Positions 26,620 through 36,922 of a DNA stretch of 64,000 nt are shown piece by piece; position 1 is the first letter of the stretch; each line of letters starts with the position of its first letter. The position numbers and the translations under genes were made by a program. The stretch comes from Pezicula radicicola. Lineage: Eukaryota > Ascomycota > Leotiomycetes > Helotiales > Dermateaceae. The stretch is from contig PDUO01000005.1 in assembly GCA_003008705.1 (NCBI GenBank), forward strand, positions 1,491,997-1,555,996, given 5' to 3'. The notes below the pieces were generated by a model that was not told the origin of the DNA, did not search any database, and saw only the letters and a program-made list of their open reading frames with translations.

Positions 26620-26806
26620 AAAATATACATGCAGGCTGGAATCCCAACATGGATCCCAGACTCCACTTTCAGAGCTAACATCTGTCAATGTCAAGTTCAT
26701 TGAGCTTACGCTCAGTCCAGCTGAGCTCCGTGCCTATTATGAGGCTCAGACATCCGAGGACATTATCCGCCTTGAGTGGTACCCTGTTGGGTCACGTGGA
26801 TACTAG
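26620..26806 (+). pseudogene. Protein-coding relic of unknown identity
   Basis: An open 62-codon frame without ATG that reads like real protein near its end (FIELTLSPAELRAYYEAQTS, then EDIIRLEWYP) and stops at 26806. The flanks do not continue it. Probably one surviving exon or a fragment of a lost gene. No family recognised. Confidence 0.25.
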
Positions 26807-27863
26807 CCTACTACTTCTTGCTCTTGCTCTTTCTCTTCTTCAACTTCTTCTTCTTCTTTCTTCCACAGAGACGATAGCACCTACATAGAAGCCAGTCTAA
26901 GTCCATTCATTGTATTCTTCCCTGTGCCTATCTCGTTACAGCTGCTAAGGATTGTTATAGGCACTTTTGTCCTCTAAAATATTACTACTTCGGCGGCTCC
27001 TTGACTAGATAGAAAGAATAAAAGCGCATTGTTGTCACTAATTATGCTCCTGTCATAGAGCGCTAAAGGATTTTGTCTTGAAAAATTCCCAAAATATAGA
27101 TTGTCTCTCGAATCTCCCGACCTTCTTTTATATACCTCTTATTCTCAGTTTCCCTAAAGACATCCATGGTGGTATTAGTGTTATGAAGAATACAAACATC
27201 CCGGTTTCCTGCATTTTTCGAACTGTGAATAAGATAAGACGATCTGTAAGAGGCGAATGGATATAATTTTGGGTTTTAGTCTTAAAGACCTTGAGACTAA
27301 ATCCGTAACCTATGGAGTGATTGGGGTCATATAGTTTTAATTTCTCCTAGATCATACCAAAGGCTACTTTAAATAGAAGAGAAAGGTTATATCCTACAGA
27401 CTCAATATCTTGTATAGAGTCCTCGACTAGTAGAATGCAGCTCGTCTCGTACAAAAAGAAAAAGGGGTGAGCTGTGGTCGACCTAACCGAGGTTAGCAAA
27501 AAGGATTCGGCGTTAGGAGTTAATAAGCGACCTTGGCACCATTAGAAAGTGACGGATCGCCCCTTGCCATGCCAAGTCCACGAGGAAGACACTGCCAAGT
27601 CGATTTGCCAAGTCTAGAAATATCTTGTCCTACTTGAAGAGTATATCCTCAAGAATTCATAATGAAGAAAAGTTCGCCCCAGTCAAATCAATGCCCCTTC
27701 CCTGCAAGATTCCCTTTCGACATAAGCTTCAACTGAAATATGCGGACCGACTTCCGGCCCTTCCGCCGCTAGAGCGTTTACAAAAAAAAAGAGCCTAATA
27801 TAGATTCGATCATCAATAAATAGTAATGAACGTTTCACCGTTCACCAACTTGACAAAAGCAAA

Positions 27864-27875
27864 ATGACAATGTGA
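27864..27875 (+). promoter_or_regulatory. Three-codon upstream ORF before the DUF3431 start
   Basis: ATG ACA ATG TGA ends two bases before the chosen main ATG at 27878. If the mRNA begins upstream, this minimal uORF would reduce or tune initiation at the main start. It is visible directly; its use is inference. Confidence 0.35.
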
Positions 27876-27877
27876 AA

Positions 27878-28987
27878 ATGAGGCGGAAAACTCGGAAAGC
27901 TGTTGTTCAATTGGTGTTGTTCGGTGGTGCATTATGTCTTATACTCTTCATTAATCGGCCGCAAGCAAGCAACAAGACCTACGCATGGAACGAGATCCGG
28001 TACAAGACTACTTCATCCAAACTCCCCGAGACTCGTGGGATCTGTCCAGGGCTAGCCGACACGACGAGGCCAGCATTGGTTGTTTCTCGAGTATCAGCTG
28101 ATGGCCCATCTACCTGGCTCGATGGCTTAACCAATCTTTACCACCACTGCATCTACACCGCCGATGCACCACCCAACCCCAACTCCAGAAATCTTCAAGT
28201 CCCAGCAAACCGTGGCCACGAAGCAATGGCGTATCTAACCTTCCTAATCGACAATTACGACAACATCCCCAAAGCAGGAGTAGTTTTCGTCCATGGATCA
28301 CGTTGGGCCTGGCATAATGATTCTCCAGATTACGATAACGTTGCTCTTCTCGCTGCTCTTAATGTATCTACAGCAGTCAAGCCATGGGGATATCATAATC
28401 TGCGTTGTGATTGGAGTCTTAGTACTTGTTATCCTTCAACAGCACCACAGGGAAGCTTGGAGACTTCTGTACAGGCTGTTTTATCACCGTGGGATGCTAG
28501 ATCGGTATCTGATGCGGCGTTACCAAGTGCTCTGACGGCTTTATTCGGTGATGAGGAGGGAGTACTTCTAGGTCGAAATTCTGCTGTTCGGTCGCAGTGT
28601 TGTGCTCAATTTGTTGTTGCGCGTGAGAATATATGGCAACATTCTCGTGATGAGTATGTTGCTTTACGACAGTGGCTACTTGATGGAAGTAGTGCCAATG
28701 TGCATGATAACCATTCCAAAGCGGCACCTCGAGATGATCGTGTGGCAGGTCGAATCTTGTCGTATGTGTGGCATATTCTGTTTATCAAGCAAGGAGAGTC
28801 TAACGGCCCGGGTATCGATCTTGAAAAGCTTAATATACAAGCTTGTCCGCGTGCTGATGAGTGTTATTGTCGCTTGTATGGACGGTGTAATCTTGAAGGT
28901 TGTGTGGGACCTGGTACTTGTCGTGGACAGTATGAATTACCACCAGACTTGAGACTTCCTGATGATTGGGCAGCTACGCATTCATGA
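27878..28987 (+). CDS. DUF3431 family type II membrane protein
   Basis: Single-exon protein of 369 residues. A short basic N terminus (RRKTRK) and a hydrophobic anchor at about residues 8-26 (VQLVLFGGALCLILFI) suggest a Golgi-type signal anchor with a lumenal domain. The DUF3431 core is recognised by NRGHEAMAYLTFLIDNYDNI, VVFVHGSRWAWHND and a Cys-rich C terminus with eight cysteines between CPRADECYC and GPGTC. The catalytic role of this fungal family is not established; a glycosyltransferase-like fold has been suggested. The codon at 27872 is GTG, so the ATG at 27878 was taken. Confidence 0.82.
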   Translation: MRRKTRKAVVQLVLFGGALCLILFINRPQASNKTYAWNEIRYKTTSSKLPETRGICPGLADTTRPALVVSRVSADGPSTWLDGLTNLYHHCIYTADAPPNPNSRNLQVPANRGHEAMAYLTFLIDNYDNIPKAGVVFVHGSRWAWHNDSPDYDNVALLAALNVSTAVKPWGYHNLRCDWSLSTCYPSTAPQGSLETSVQAVLSPWDARSVSDAALPSALTALFGDEEGVLLGRNSAVRSQCCAQFVVARENIWQHSRDEYVALRQWLLDGSSANVHDNHSKAAPRDDRVAGRILSYVWHILFIKQGESNGPGIDLEKLNIQACPRADECYCRLYGRCNLEGCVGPGTCRGQYELPPDLRLPDDWAATHS

Positions 28988-29500
28988 GCTACGTGGTGGG
29001 ATGTAACTTTTGTACTTTTGGTGCCTATAGAAGAGATCGGATAGATGATTAGAGGGTGTAAATTATGCTAAGCAGAGTATAGAGAAGGAGGTATACAGGT
29101 AGCTTAAAAGATGTTAAACTTTAGAATTCCAAAGTAGTGTTTCTTGTCACTGACCTTATTACATGGGACCAACTCTGCTTCCATACACAGAAGGGCTCTG
29201 TTTAGGGTTATATTTGTGTTGTATGACTCCGGTCAGGCCTCGAACTTTGGGTAGCGAGGTACGTCGATAGGAAATATGTAATTTGTGTTTTCGAAATCGT
29301 GGCTCTGTTACCAATTTAGCTTTAAAAAAAAAGGAACACAAAAGTCTGGCCTGAACATCAAAGTGTTGCAAAAGATCTCAATTCAACAGCAATACAGTAA
29401 TCTGAATTTCCCCTGTCTCCTTGTGAAAAAGCGTCATGTGTGACTAAGAGCGGGAAATATTTTCCTCAAGTCCGCAAGCTCCTCATTCCTCTTCTCTTCA
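28988..29500. other. Intergenic spacer
   Basis: 3' flank of the DUF3431 gene. It contains a poly-A run near 29322 and no recognisable element. Confidence 0.45.
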
Positions 29501-29515
29501 ACTCCCCATACCAGT

Positions 29516-30239
29516 AATCTTAACCCCTTCGACGTCGCCCACTCCCAACGTAAACAACCTGGTCCACATCAGACTTCCAACGACCACATTTCGGATCGTA
29601 GAGACTTTCGGATGTCGCTCATTTCCAAGTCAGCGCACTAGCACCGGTGACAAGTCTGTCGGGCGTGTCACTGAATACTGGAATAGAAAAGAGCTGTATG
29701 GAAATGCTTTGTGGGGAAGTGGAAGGCGAAGAGTTGCGTATATGCTCTACGATATGATTAATAATGTCACTATCTGAAGAGGACTGGGATATCTTGTTGC
29801 TGTCATTTGGAACAAGTGATGTTAGGTATTGATGTACTTCGGTAGCGTCAGGAGAGTCTCTTGCAGAGAGCGAAATGATACGAAGGTCTCGAGAGCCTCG
29901 GATCAGCTTCAAGCTTTGGAGACTCAGCTTTACTGGGAGAGCTAACGAATTCGTATTCGTGAACGAAGATCCTGTGTGCACGGCATCCTAGTGGTGAAGC
30001 ATCGTTGACGGCTGACCATCTTTTGTGTCGATGATGCTCGCGAGTAGCTCGTGCGGATAGGAGTAGATTTCTAAGTCTCTATTTTGAAGAGTTTCGTATA
30101 GGTTTGACTTCTAACATTAGAAGAGTGACGGTGACGGTAGGATTTGGAATTCTTGATAACCCACTACTTTATGCTGGTAATTTTCTTTCTGCGAACTGGA
30201 GGCATTGAAACCTAGGTAGGGAGGAGGAGGTTCTTCCAT
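29516..30239 (-). other. Possible small multi-exon gene of unknown function
   Basis: An ATG at 30239 opens a short frame (MEEPPPPYLGF...). A GTAGTGGG donor-like site and a TAG acceptor at about 30116 would join it to a segment reading ETLQNRDLEIYSYPHELLAS. Next, an open 120-codon stretch (29981-29619) runs on after a stop. It ends at TGA and is followed in the same frame by SESLYDPKCGRWKSD up to about 29516. The segments share one frame, but the two stops between them lack convincing introns, so this may be a gene whose splicing I cannot solve or a pseudogene. No domain recognised. Confidence 0.25.
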
Positions 30240-30554
30240 TGTCTAGGTAGAGACTGTAATATGCGAGATTCGTGTTTTGGGCGATAATGGTGAAGGTGGT
30301 CTAGATATTGGCAATTCGGTAAGTAGATGATAGAGTAAAGAAAAATCAGCGCGAGATAGAAGGATGGTTGCTGGTCAGGGCACGGATCTAGAAGCCTCTC
30401 TCCCTCATCATTCTAAGTGACACTTGAAACCCTTACTAGAGACCTGCGCAACCCTGTGAGGTATATACTAATTAACAAGCTACATAGAACTGGACTTCAA
30501 CAACCCAAGATTCCAACAACTACACCCCCATAAACAACAAAACCCCCATCCCCC
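30240..30554. other. Intergenic spacer
   Basis: Region between the unresolved gene at 30239 and the MFS stop. Nothing recognised. Confidence 0.45.
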
Positions 30555-32339
30555 TCAATTCGTCTTAAACTTCAACCTCCCACTCCGAACCCTCAACCGC
30601 TTCCCCCAAACCTGAACCCCAACAACAATCAAAAAAACCACAAAACAAACACTAGCCTGAATACCAAAACTAGTTTCAGTCCCCTCAGCAGCAGCCCACC
30701 TAACCTGAAAATAACTAATGATAAAACCGCCTAAAGTCCGAAAGGCATTTAACCAAGCTGCAATCTCTCCACTTCCTTCAGGATATGAATCTAGATTGTA
30801 ACTGGCGATAGAGACGGTCGTGATCATGATTCCGAAGACGTATAATCCCCATGCTAAACTGGCGATCATGTAGTGATATGCTCTCTGCAGGCAGAAACCT
30901 AGCAGGATTAGACCGGAGAGAATGAAGGGTGTGGATATCCAGATAGCTATTAGTCGCGCTTCCGGCTCGAGGATTCCGGCGTGACGACGCATGTAGAGTT
31001 TTGCTATTTGGTCGTGGAGCCAGTGGCCGGCTAGTTCTCCAAGGCCGGCTGCTACTATGGGGGTGAAATAGAAGAAGCCTGTGTCAAAAAGGATTAGTGG
31101 GATGTTCGTTTGGAATAGAAGGGGTAGCCATAGGCGAAAGGACTTACCAATCTGTTTTAGCCCAAAGTTGTATAGGGGCGTAACGAAAATGGAGAGTGTA
31201 GTGTTAATACCCACAACCCACGCAAACGTAAACATATAATAAAACATTGTTAAGAAGACAGTGGGCTTGAAAACAACCTTAACCTGCCTCATCCAAGCCT
31301 CCCCGAAATTGCTGCGCTGATGTCTTGACTTCCATTGTTCGATACCTAGCAATCTCAACATGCGAGATTTGGGGACAGGCCGTTCTGCGAAGGGAATCTT
31401 TCGGTTGTAATATGTTTCGTCAACAAACAGGACAATGAGAGTGAGACATATGCCTGTCATTATTGTGACGAGCCAGAATCCCCAACGCCAGGATAGCTTG
31501 GTGAGCATGAAGGCAGTGAAGCATGGTCCGAAGTAAGGCGATAAAATCACAAAACCTGCCCATATATTGATCTTTCGGGCGTGCTCATGGAAGAAGAACA
31601 TATCCTTGATAAACATAAGACCTCCCTAATGTAATATCAGCTAGATTCTTTCAAGGACTGCCCAGAAAGAAAAAGGTAAAAGTGAAGCGTGACTTACACC
31701 TTGCGCAACAGTACTGAAGAACCCATTCAAGATCCTCGCAGCCATGAAACTTTCAAAGGTTGTAGCTGCAGCGCACCAGATCGCAGTAAGGAAAGCAATG
31801 ATGACGAAGTAGAAGAGGACTGGCAGACGGCCAAAATATGCCGAGAGAGCGATGACGACAAGTCCTCCGGGTCCAAGCATAAAGACGTTCCCAACTTGAG
31901 AGTGATTTACCGAGTCTTCAGACATATTCCATATCTTAGACTGAGGTAGCAGAGTAACGGCACCAGTAGCACTTCCATAATCAGGTAGGAAGGCAGTTGC
32001 AGAGATGATGATGAGGATTGTGTGTTTCTTGAGCCAACTCCACTGGCCGGACCGAAATGTCAGTACACCATACCATACGACTTACAGCTATAAAAGATGG
32101 GAATATGGATCGCTTACATTCAATGGGTCATTGGGGTCATCGCTTGGCTGTGGAATAAGCACCGTCTTTCCATCACTGGTGAGCTTGAGGTTCTCGAATC
32201 CCTTCTGACCGACCAGCGAAGCATCAATTACATAACCCTCCGTCTCTCCCAGCTCATCGAGATCAACTGGTATGCGAGCCGCCGTCTCAATCTCATCTCT
32301 AGCGGCTCCTTTCTCGCTATCTGGAGGTCGTTCTGCCAT
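30555..32339 (-). CDS. MFS transporter, drug:H+ antiporter-like
   Basis: Membrane carrier of 522 residues with about 12 helices. Exons 32339-32118, 32042-31698, 31625-31148 and 31078-30555. The cytosolic N terminus is acidic, with a PQPSDDPNDPLNW motif that precedes helix 1 in fungal DHA1-type carriers. MFIKDMFFFHEHARKINIW and KLSWRWGFWLVTIMTG are the typical centre, and DETYYNRK begins the long middle loop. SYFQVRWAA and a final basic tail close the protein. Efflux of xenobiotics or secondary metabolites is usual, but the substrate is unknown. The D-hydroxyacid dehydrogenase lies 760 bases upstream on the same strand. Confidence 0.87.
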
Positions 32340-33097
32340 AGTGATTTTTCGTTTCGGGGGGCAAAAACGAACAAAGCGAGGAGCATAGAGGGAAAGGTGG
32401 GGGAGAACCCTTATAAATAGGAGTTCCCAGAAGAGGGTTGCAGTCTTACTGCACCTTGGTTATCTAATAGACGACAGGTGCTCGTTTCTGCCGGGCTATT
32501 ACCTTACTCGGAGTTTGCCATTAAACCATGTGGCCTACCTGGCTCTTACCAGGCGTATCTGGCAGTGCCTTGCACATACTATGCCAACTAGGTGCAATTG
32601 AGCTCTGGATCCTGGGAGTATCTGTGTGTTTTTTGGTACCATTTGAGGTGCCGACATGTTGTGAACCTTGTGCTTATCCTGGCCAGCGTCTTACCCCACC
32701 TCCCCGCGTTCAACATCCCGTCCACAGAAGTTAAGCGACCAAATGACTCTGGAGAACTAACATGGTCTAGAATACGCTGATCTTCTTCGGGAATCCCCCC
32801 TGACCAGTACTATTGTCATTTGCTTCAAACTATGCGTCTGTGGGTGAGAGGTAAATAGCACCAGGTATATGATGAAATTGAGCTGCATAGGGGTTTGTTT
32901 GCGTTCATGCTTTGGCTACCTTCATATATATGTAGGAAGAAAAGAAGAAAAAAGAATGTGCAGTATTTGCTGTTTTCTAGCCAGGACTATGCAGGCAATG
33001 CTCTTGCTGAAATTTTGATGCAAATATACGAAATATGCTGAGAATACGTCGGGTGCAATCCAATCCCTCCCTAGATGAAGATAGGCACACTGGATAT
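32340..33097. other. Intergenic spacer with the MFS promoter
   Basis: It includes the MFS leader (a TTATAAATAG-like element near 32410 on the plus strand, TATA-like on both strands) and the dehydrogenase 3' flank. No gene or repeat seen. Confidence 0.4.
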
Positions 33098-34317
33098 TTA
33101 TAAAACTCCCAGTTTGGAACGAGTAAGGAGATGCTTATTGACTGGAGTCAAAGGCTCTTTACCTTTAAGAACAGCATCGATATTCTTGAGAGACAGCTCT
33201 TCAAACCCAATATGTCTATTCAAAGATTAGTACAAGACCAATATTCTCTGACTAGGCAACTTACGTTTGTAAAGTACCGCCTGCACTATGCGTGGTCAGC
33301 GAAACATTTCTCATTCCCTTTAATCTCTCATTGACATTCGGTTCATTTTCATGAACGTCGAGCCCCACTCCTACCAATTTTCCAGAGTCAACAGCATCAG
33401 CCAGCGCTTCTTCATCGACCAGAACACCTCTCGCAATGTTCACAAACCTACTCCCTTGCTTGAAACATTTCAATCTTGGGCCATCAATCGCTTTTCTTCC
33501 ATCCGGACTCGCTGGTGTCGCCAAAACAACACAGTCACAAACTGCTAGCATGCTGTCCATGTCAGGGTAAAAGGAAGCGTGGACGGAGGATTCGATTTCC
33601 GGAGACTTGCGCACGATATCGAAATAGACTATATTCATACCGAAGGCTAGGTGTGCTTTCTTAGCAATCAAGTATCCGATGGCTCCGAGACCGATAATTC
33701 CCAATGTGTGCCCACGTGGGTTGTGGGAAATTACTGGTGAGTCTTTGTGGCATTCTTGAAAGTCTGCTGGCGAGGAGCGAGCTGCAGTTGAGCACCAGTT
33801 CAAATTGCGGAAGGTAGAGAGTATGAGGAAGATGGCAAAGTCTGCTACGGATTCAGACGAAGCTGCTGCACTGTATTGAGTTGGTATTTATTCATATCAG
33901 AGAATTCCATGGAGCGTACCTGTTGCAATATATCATACCTATGTGTCTGTTAACATGTTGTATTAGGGTTGAGCTGGACAAGTCTGGAAACTCACCTCTC
34001 TTGGCCATCAAATCAACATCAGCCCAGTCATAGCCAGCCCCAGCACTAGCAAAGATCTTGCAAGACGTTGGCACCAAAGGAAGAAGTTCCTTATCCCATC
34101 TTCCCATCTCTCCTCCTGTATTCCAAAAAGGTCGGAATATAGCCGAGAAATCACCCCATCTCTTTTCTTGCAATGCTTTCATGAACTCCGGCCGCTGCCG
34201 TTCCTCTTTTGAAGGTCGGATTACAGTAAAATCCTTCGAAAACTGCTCAAAGTAATCGAGATTCCATTTCACAGGGTCACCAATGTGGAGGACAATGGGT
34301 TTGGAGGAAATAGACAT
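33098..34317 (-). CDS. D-isomer-specific 2-hydroxyacid dehydrogenase
   Basis: NAD(P)-dependent oxidoreductase of 354 residues that interconverts 2-keto acids (for example glyoxylate or hydroxypyruvate) and D-2-hydroxy acids. Exons 34317-33996, 33938-33920 (19 nt), 33870-33265 and 33215-33098. The dinucleotide fold has GIIGLGAIGYLIAKKA and an acidic residue after the second strand (IVYFD). Catalytic triad candidates are Arg in FVNIARGVLVDE, Glu in LDVHENEP and His in SLTTHSAGGT. The substrate loop ASAGAGYDWADVD near residue 90 is also typical. The 19-nt exon supplies MIYCN, present in homologues as a conserved turn before the SAAASSESVADFAI helix, so it is needed for a functional protein. Confidence 0.88.
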
Positions 34318-34646
34318 GGTGAGGGGTACAGTACACACGAGCTCGTAGATGGACTTTCAGTATGAATTTTGGGGGTGAAAAAGAAAGAGCGAAAGGCCGG
34401 CGCTATGGGAGACTACCAATGATGCTAGCCGGGAGAGAGAAATGCCGGAGACTGATCAGAAAGGAAAACACAACGGGAAAATGATATGATTCTCAAGAGG
34501 AGAAATGCGTCTACAAACTTGTGACGTGTGACAGTGGAGTTCTGACCTGCGCAGGGATGTTGCAGATTGCTGACGCAGTCCAACAGTAAATTTATTCTCA
34601 CAGAGCTGGTGGAGCTTACCGTACAGTACTTTCGTACGGTTTCTTC

Positions 34647-34679
34647 TATCCTTCTATCCTTTTATCCTTTTATCCTTTT
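34647..34679. repeat. Short tandem repeat, TATCCTTTT-like units
   Basis: Four to five imperfect copies of CTATCCTT / TTATCCTTT in a row. Pyrimidine-rich tracts like this sit upstream of many fungal genes and may simply be low complexity. Confidence 0.6.
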
Positions 34680-34825
34680 GGAATCATACTCGGATTCTGT
34701 GTGTGGGCCTTGGAATGATATAATTATCATAGTCGTCGAAATAAGGTTGTCGTTCCTGTTTCAGTGGTGTTGAAGAATGTAGAGATTGGAAGCCGAAGCT
34801 TTGGTCGGAAAGTCAAGATTCCGTA

Positions 34826-34989
34826 CTGTATGAACCTACCGTACGAAGGTGCCAGGGCTAAGTTATTGCGCACCGCCTTCTTTTCGGCCCAGCAAAATGA
34901 TGCTACAGGCACTTGTCCAGTGCATGTTACCGAACCCCTGCCAAAGCGGTGTGTATTAACTTAGCCCTGGCACCTAGGTATACAGTATT
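34826..34989. mobile_element. MITE-like inverted-repeat element (about 165 bp)
   Basis: GGTGCCAGGGCTAAGTTA at 34848 is exactly repeated in inverse orientation, ending at 34974. The pairing continues inward over CACCGC (about 29 bp with a few mismatches). It resumes outward over TACTGTAT...ACCTA on the left versus TAGGTATACAGTA on the right. There is no coding capacity inside. The size and terminal inverted repeats fit a non-autonomous DNA transposon. A target duplication is not obvious. Confidence 0.5.
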
Positions 34990-35113
34990 GTTCGAACCAC
35001 CAACCTCGGTCTTGGTGGAGGGATCAAGCTTTATACCTCTTGGATCGCCATGTTGCCACCTCACATTCCTCCCGTTTCTTCTCTAATAATTGCGACCATC
35101 ATCAACCATCACG

Positions 35114-35896
35114 ATGGCTGCTCATACCGAAGAAACTTTGAAGCCCGGCCTGCCGACCCTCCATCATATGAACGTACGCAGGAATACCCTCACCCCACTC
35201 CGTACCCTAATTGACAAAGCCATCCTTACCAACATTCTCATCTAGCACTCACAATCCCAACGTATCGTCTGGCTACTCGAAGAACTCGAAATTGAATACA
35301 ACCTCGCTCTTCATTTCCGCGATGCAAAGACACACCGTGCGCCTCCCGAACTCAAGACCCTCCACCCCATGGGCAAAGCCCCCATCCTCGTTACAGCAGA
35401 CGGAATCACCATTGCAGAATCGAGCGCTATTGCGACTTACCTCTTGAAGACATATGATACCGAGGGCAGATTTGCAACAAAGGATTGGATATGGGATGAG
35501 CAATTGCTTTCCTTCGCAGGCTCAACATTGGGACCTAATGCCACAGTCGAATTGGTCTTCGATGTTATGGTGAAAATGTCTCCATGGCCCATCACGTACT
35601 TGATGAAGGGAATTAAGGGCCAGATCGATAAAGGATTTACGGGGCCCGAATTCAAGATTGGGATGTCATATTTAGAGGGATTGTTGGTTGAGGAGAACGG
35701 ACCGTGGTTCAATGGAGAGAAGATCGGGAGAGCGGACTTCTTAATTTCGTGGCCATTTGACGTACTTGCGCAGAGGAAATACGTGAATTTTAATGACTAT
35801 CCAAAAATTAAGGCTTGGAGGGAGAGGGTTCTGGCAAGAGATGCTTGGAAGAGGGGGCTTACCAAGGGAAATGGTTATGACTTGACGACTTGGTGA
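35114..35896 (+). CDS. Glutathione S-transferase
   Basis: Cytosolic transferase of 236 residues that conjugates glutathione to electrophiles. Exons 35114-35173 and 35246-35896; the intron falls between LHHMN and HSQSQR, splitting the first strand from the catalytic loop. The thioredoxin-like domain shows SQRIVWLLEELEIEYNL, LHPMGKAPIL (cis-proline loop) and ITIAESSAIATYLL, the glutathione gamma-glutamyl contact. The C-terminal helical domain contains EENGPWFNGEKIGRADFLIS. It resembles the fungal Gtt1-like class. No membrane tail is visible. It is divergent from the D-hydroxyacid dehydrogenase. Confidence 0.9.
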
Positions 35897-36922
35897 TCGA
35901 GCGTGTTGTGATGATTTCATATGGTTGTGTAACAGTACAAGGTATATGGTGGTATGCATTCGATTGCACATGATGAGATGGCTGGGTGGCTGATGCAAGT
36001 GTACGATAAGTTCGAATTTCTCAACGTGTTCTAGTCATTTCTTGTCACTGGTTTAGTTACACTTGTTGATCTCTGTTGAAACCAGCACGGCAGGCTTCGT
36101 CTCCAAACTCTTCTCACCACTAGCGTTTATTACTCCACCCACATTACTGTCCTGGAACGCAAGGTAAGCTAAAAGCCAACCTGAGATCTGTAAACTTGTG
36201 CTGTTTACTTGAGCTCTGCGGGCTTGTTAGGATGGGGTAGCCGGTTGGACATGGTTGAGACATAGCATTGCATTGACCTTTTGGAGCAGAAGGGACTCAG
36301 AAATAACAAGTACAAGCAACGTCGATAACACTTCCTAGAGCCATACTTTGAGACCTTCATACTTTCCTCAAAAGCTAACGATGCATACTTTGGTTCCTGT
36401 CGAATGTCAAGGTCTACTTACCATAGGTAAGCCAGCCGCATTCCAGTCCCAAAGTCAATAGTTCTCTCCAAACTTGGGATCACACGAATGAGGACACTTG
36501 ACAAGATATATCAACACTTCAATTTGAAATATACGGCAAGTGATTGGGCCACACTTGAAGGAATACACTTTGTGCAAGGGGGAATAGCAACCCAAAGCAT
36601 GGTACTTATACATATATTATAACATCCCCTCTTTCATAATACTCAAAGCTACTCATATTTATCTTGAAGCACACAACTCCACTCACTTTGTCTTCTTAGC
36701 TGTAGCATATCTTCCCCTTCCCCTCGCTCGTTCTTTCCTCCCAGAGGTTTGATAAGGGCTGCTCGCTACATATTTCCGCACTGATTGCAAACAACCAACC
36801 CACAGCTCTTTCGAGGAAGGCAGTTCATCGTCCTCAAGAAACTTGTAAGTTCCACCACTATATCTATGCGGTATGATGACTGAAATCAATCTACAGATCT
36901 AAGTCCCAACGCAACCATTACA
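35897..36922. other. Intergenic region and Ppo promoter
   Basis: About 1 kb without a gene. The part after 36600 has a TATATATTATAA run and T/C-rich tract and is the likely promoter of the Ppo gene. A probable leader intron is entered separately. Confidence 0.45.
36845..36896 (+). other. Probable 5' UTR intron of the Ppo gene
   Basis: GTAAGT at 36845, a GACTGAAAT branch-like site and CTACAG ending at 36896 define a 52-nt intron 26 bases before the ATG at 36923. The size and sites match the coding introns of this gene. No transcript evidence. Confidence 0.5.

Larger units (their letters stand above)
25112..27877. other. Long AT-rich intergenic stretch with one coding relic
   Basis: About 2.8 kb without an intact gene. 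Most is A/T-rich with stops in all frames. The exception is the fragment at 26620-26806, entered separately. A CTTCTTCTT-rich run lies at about 26812-26875. The final 300 bases are likely the DUF3431 gene promoter and leader. Confidence 0.4.
34318..35113. other. Divergent spacer carrying a tandem repeat and a MITE-like element
   Basis: Upstream region shared by the dehydrogenase (minus) and the GST (plus). It holds a short TATCCTTTT repeat and an inverted-repeat element, both entered separately. The last 140 bases are the GST leader. Confidence 0.45.

Noticed and set aside
26812..26875. CTT-rich run encoding a Leu/Ser-rich peptide
   Set aside because: Low-complexity pyrimidine tract; the peptide is an artefact of repeated CTT/CTC codons.
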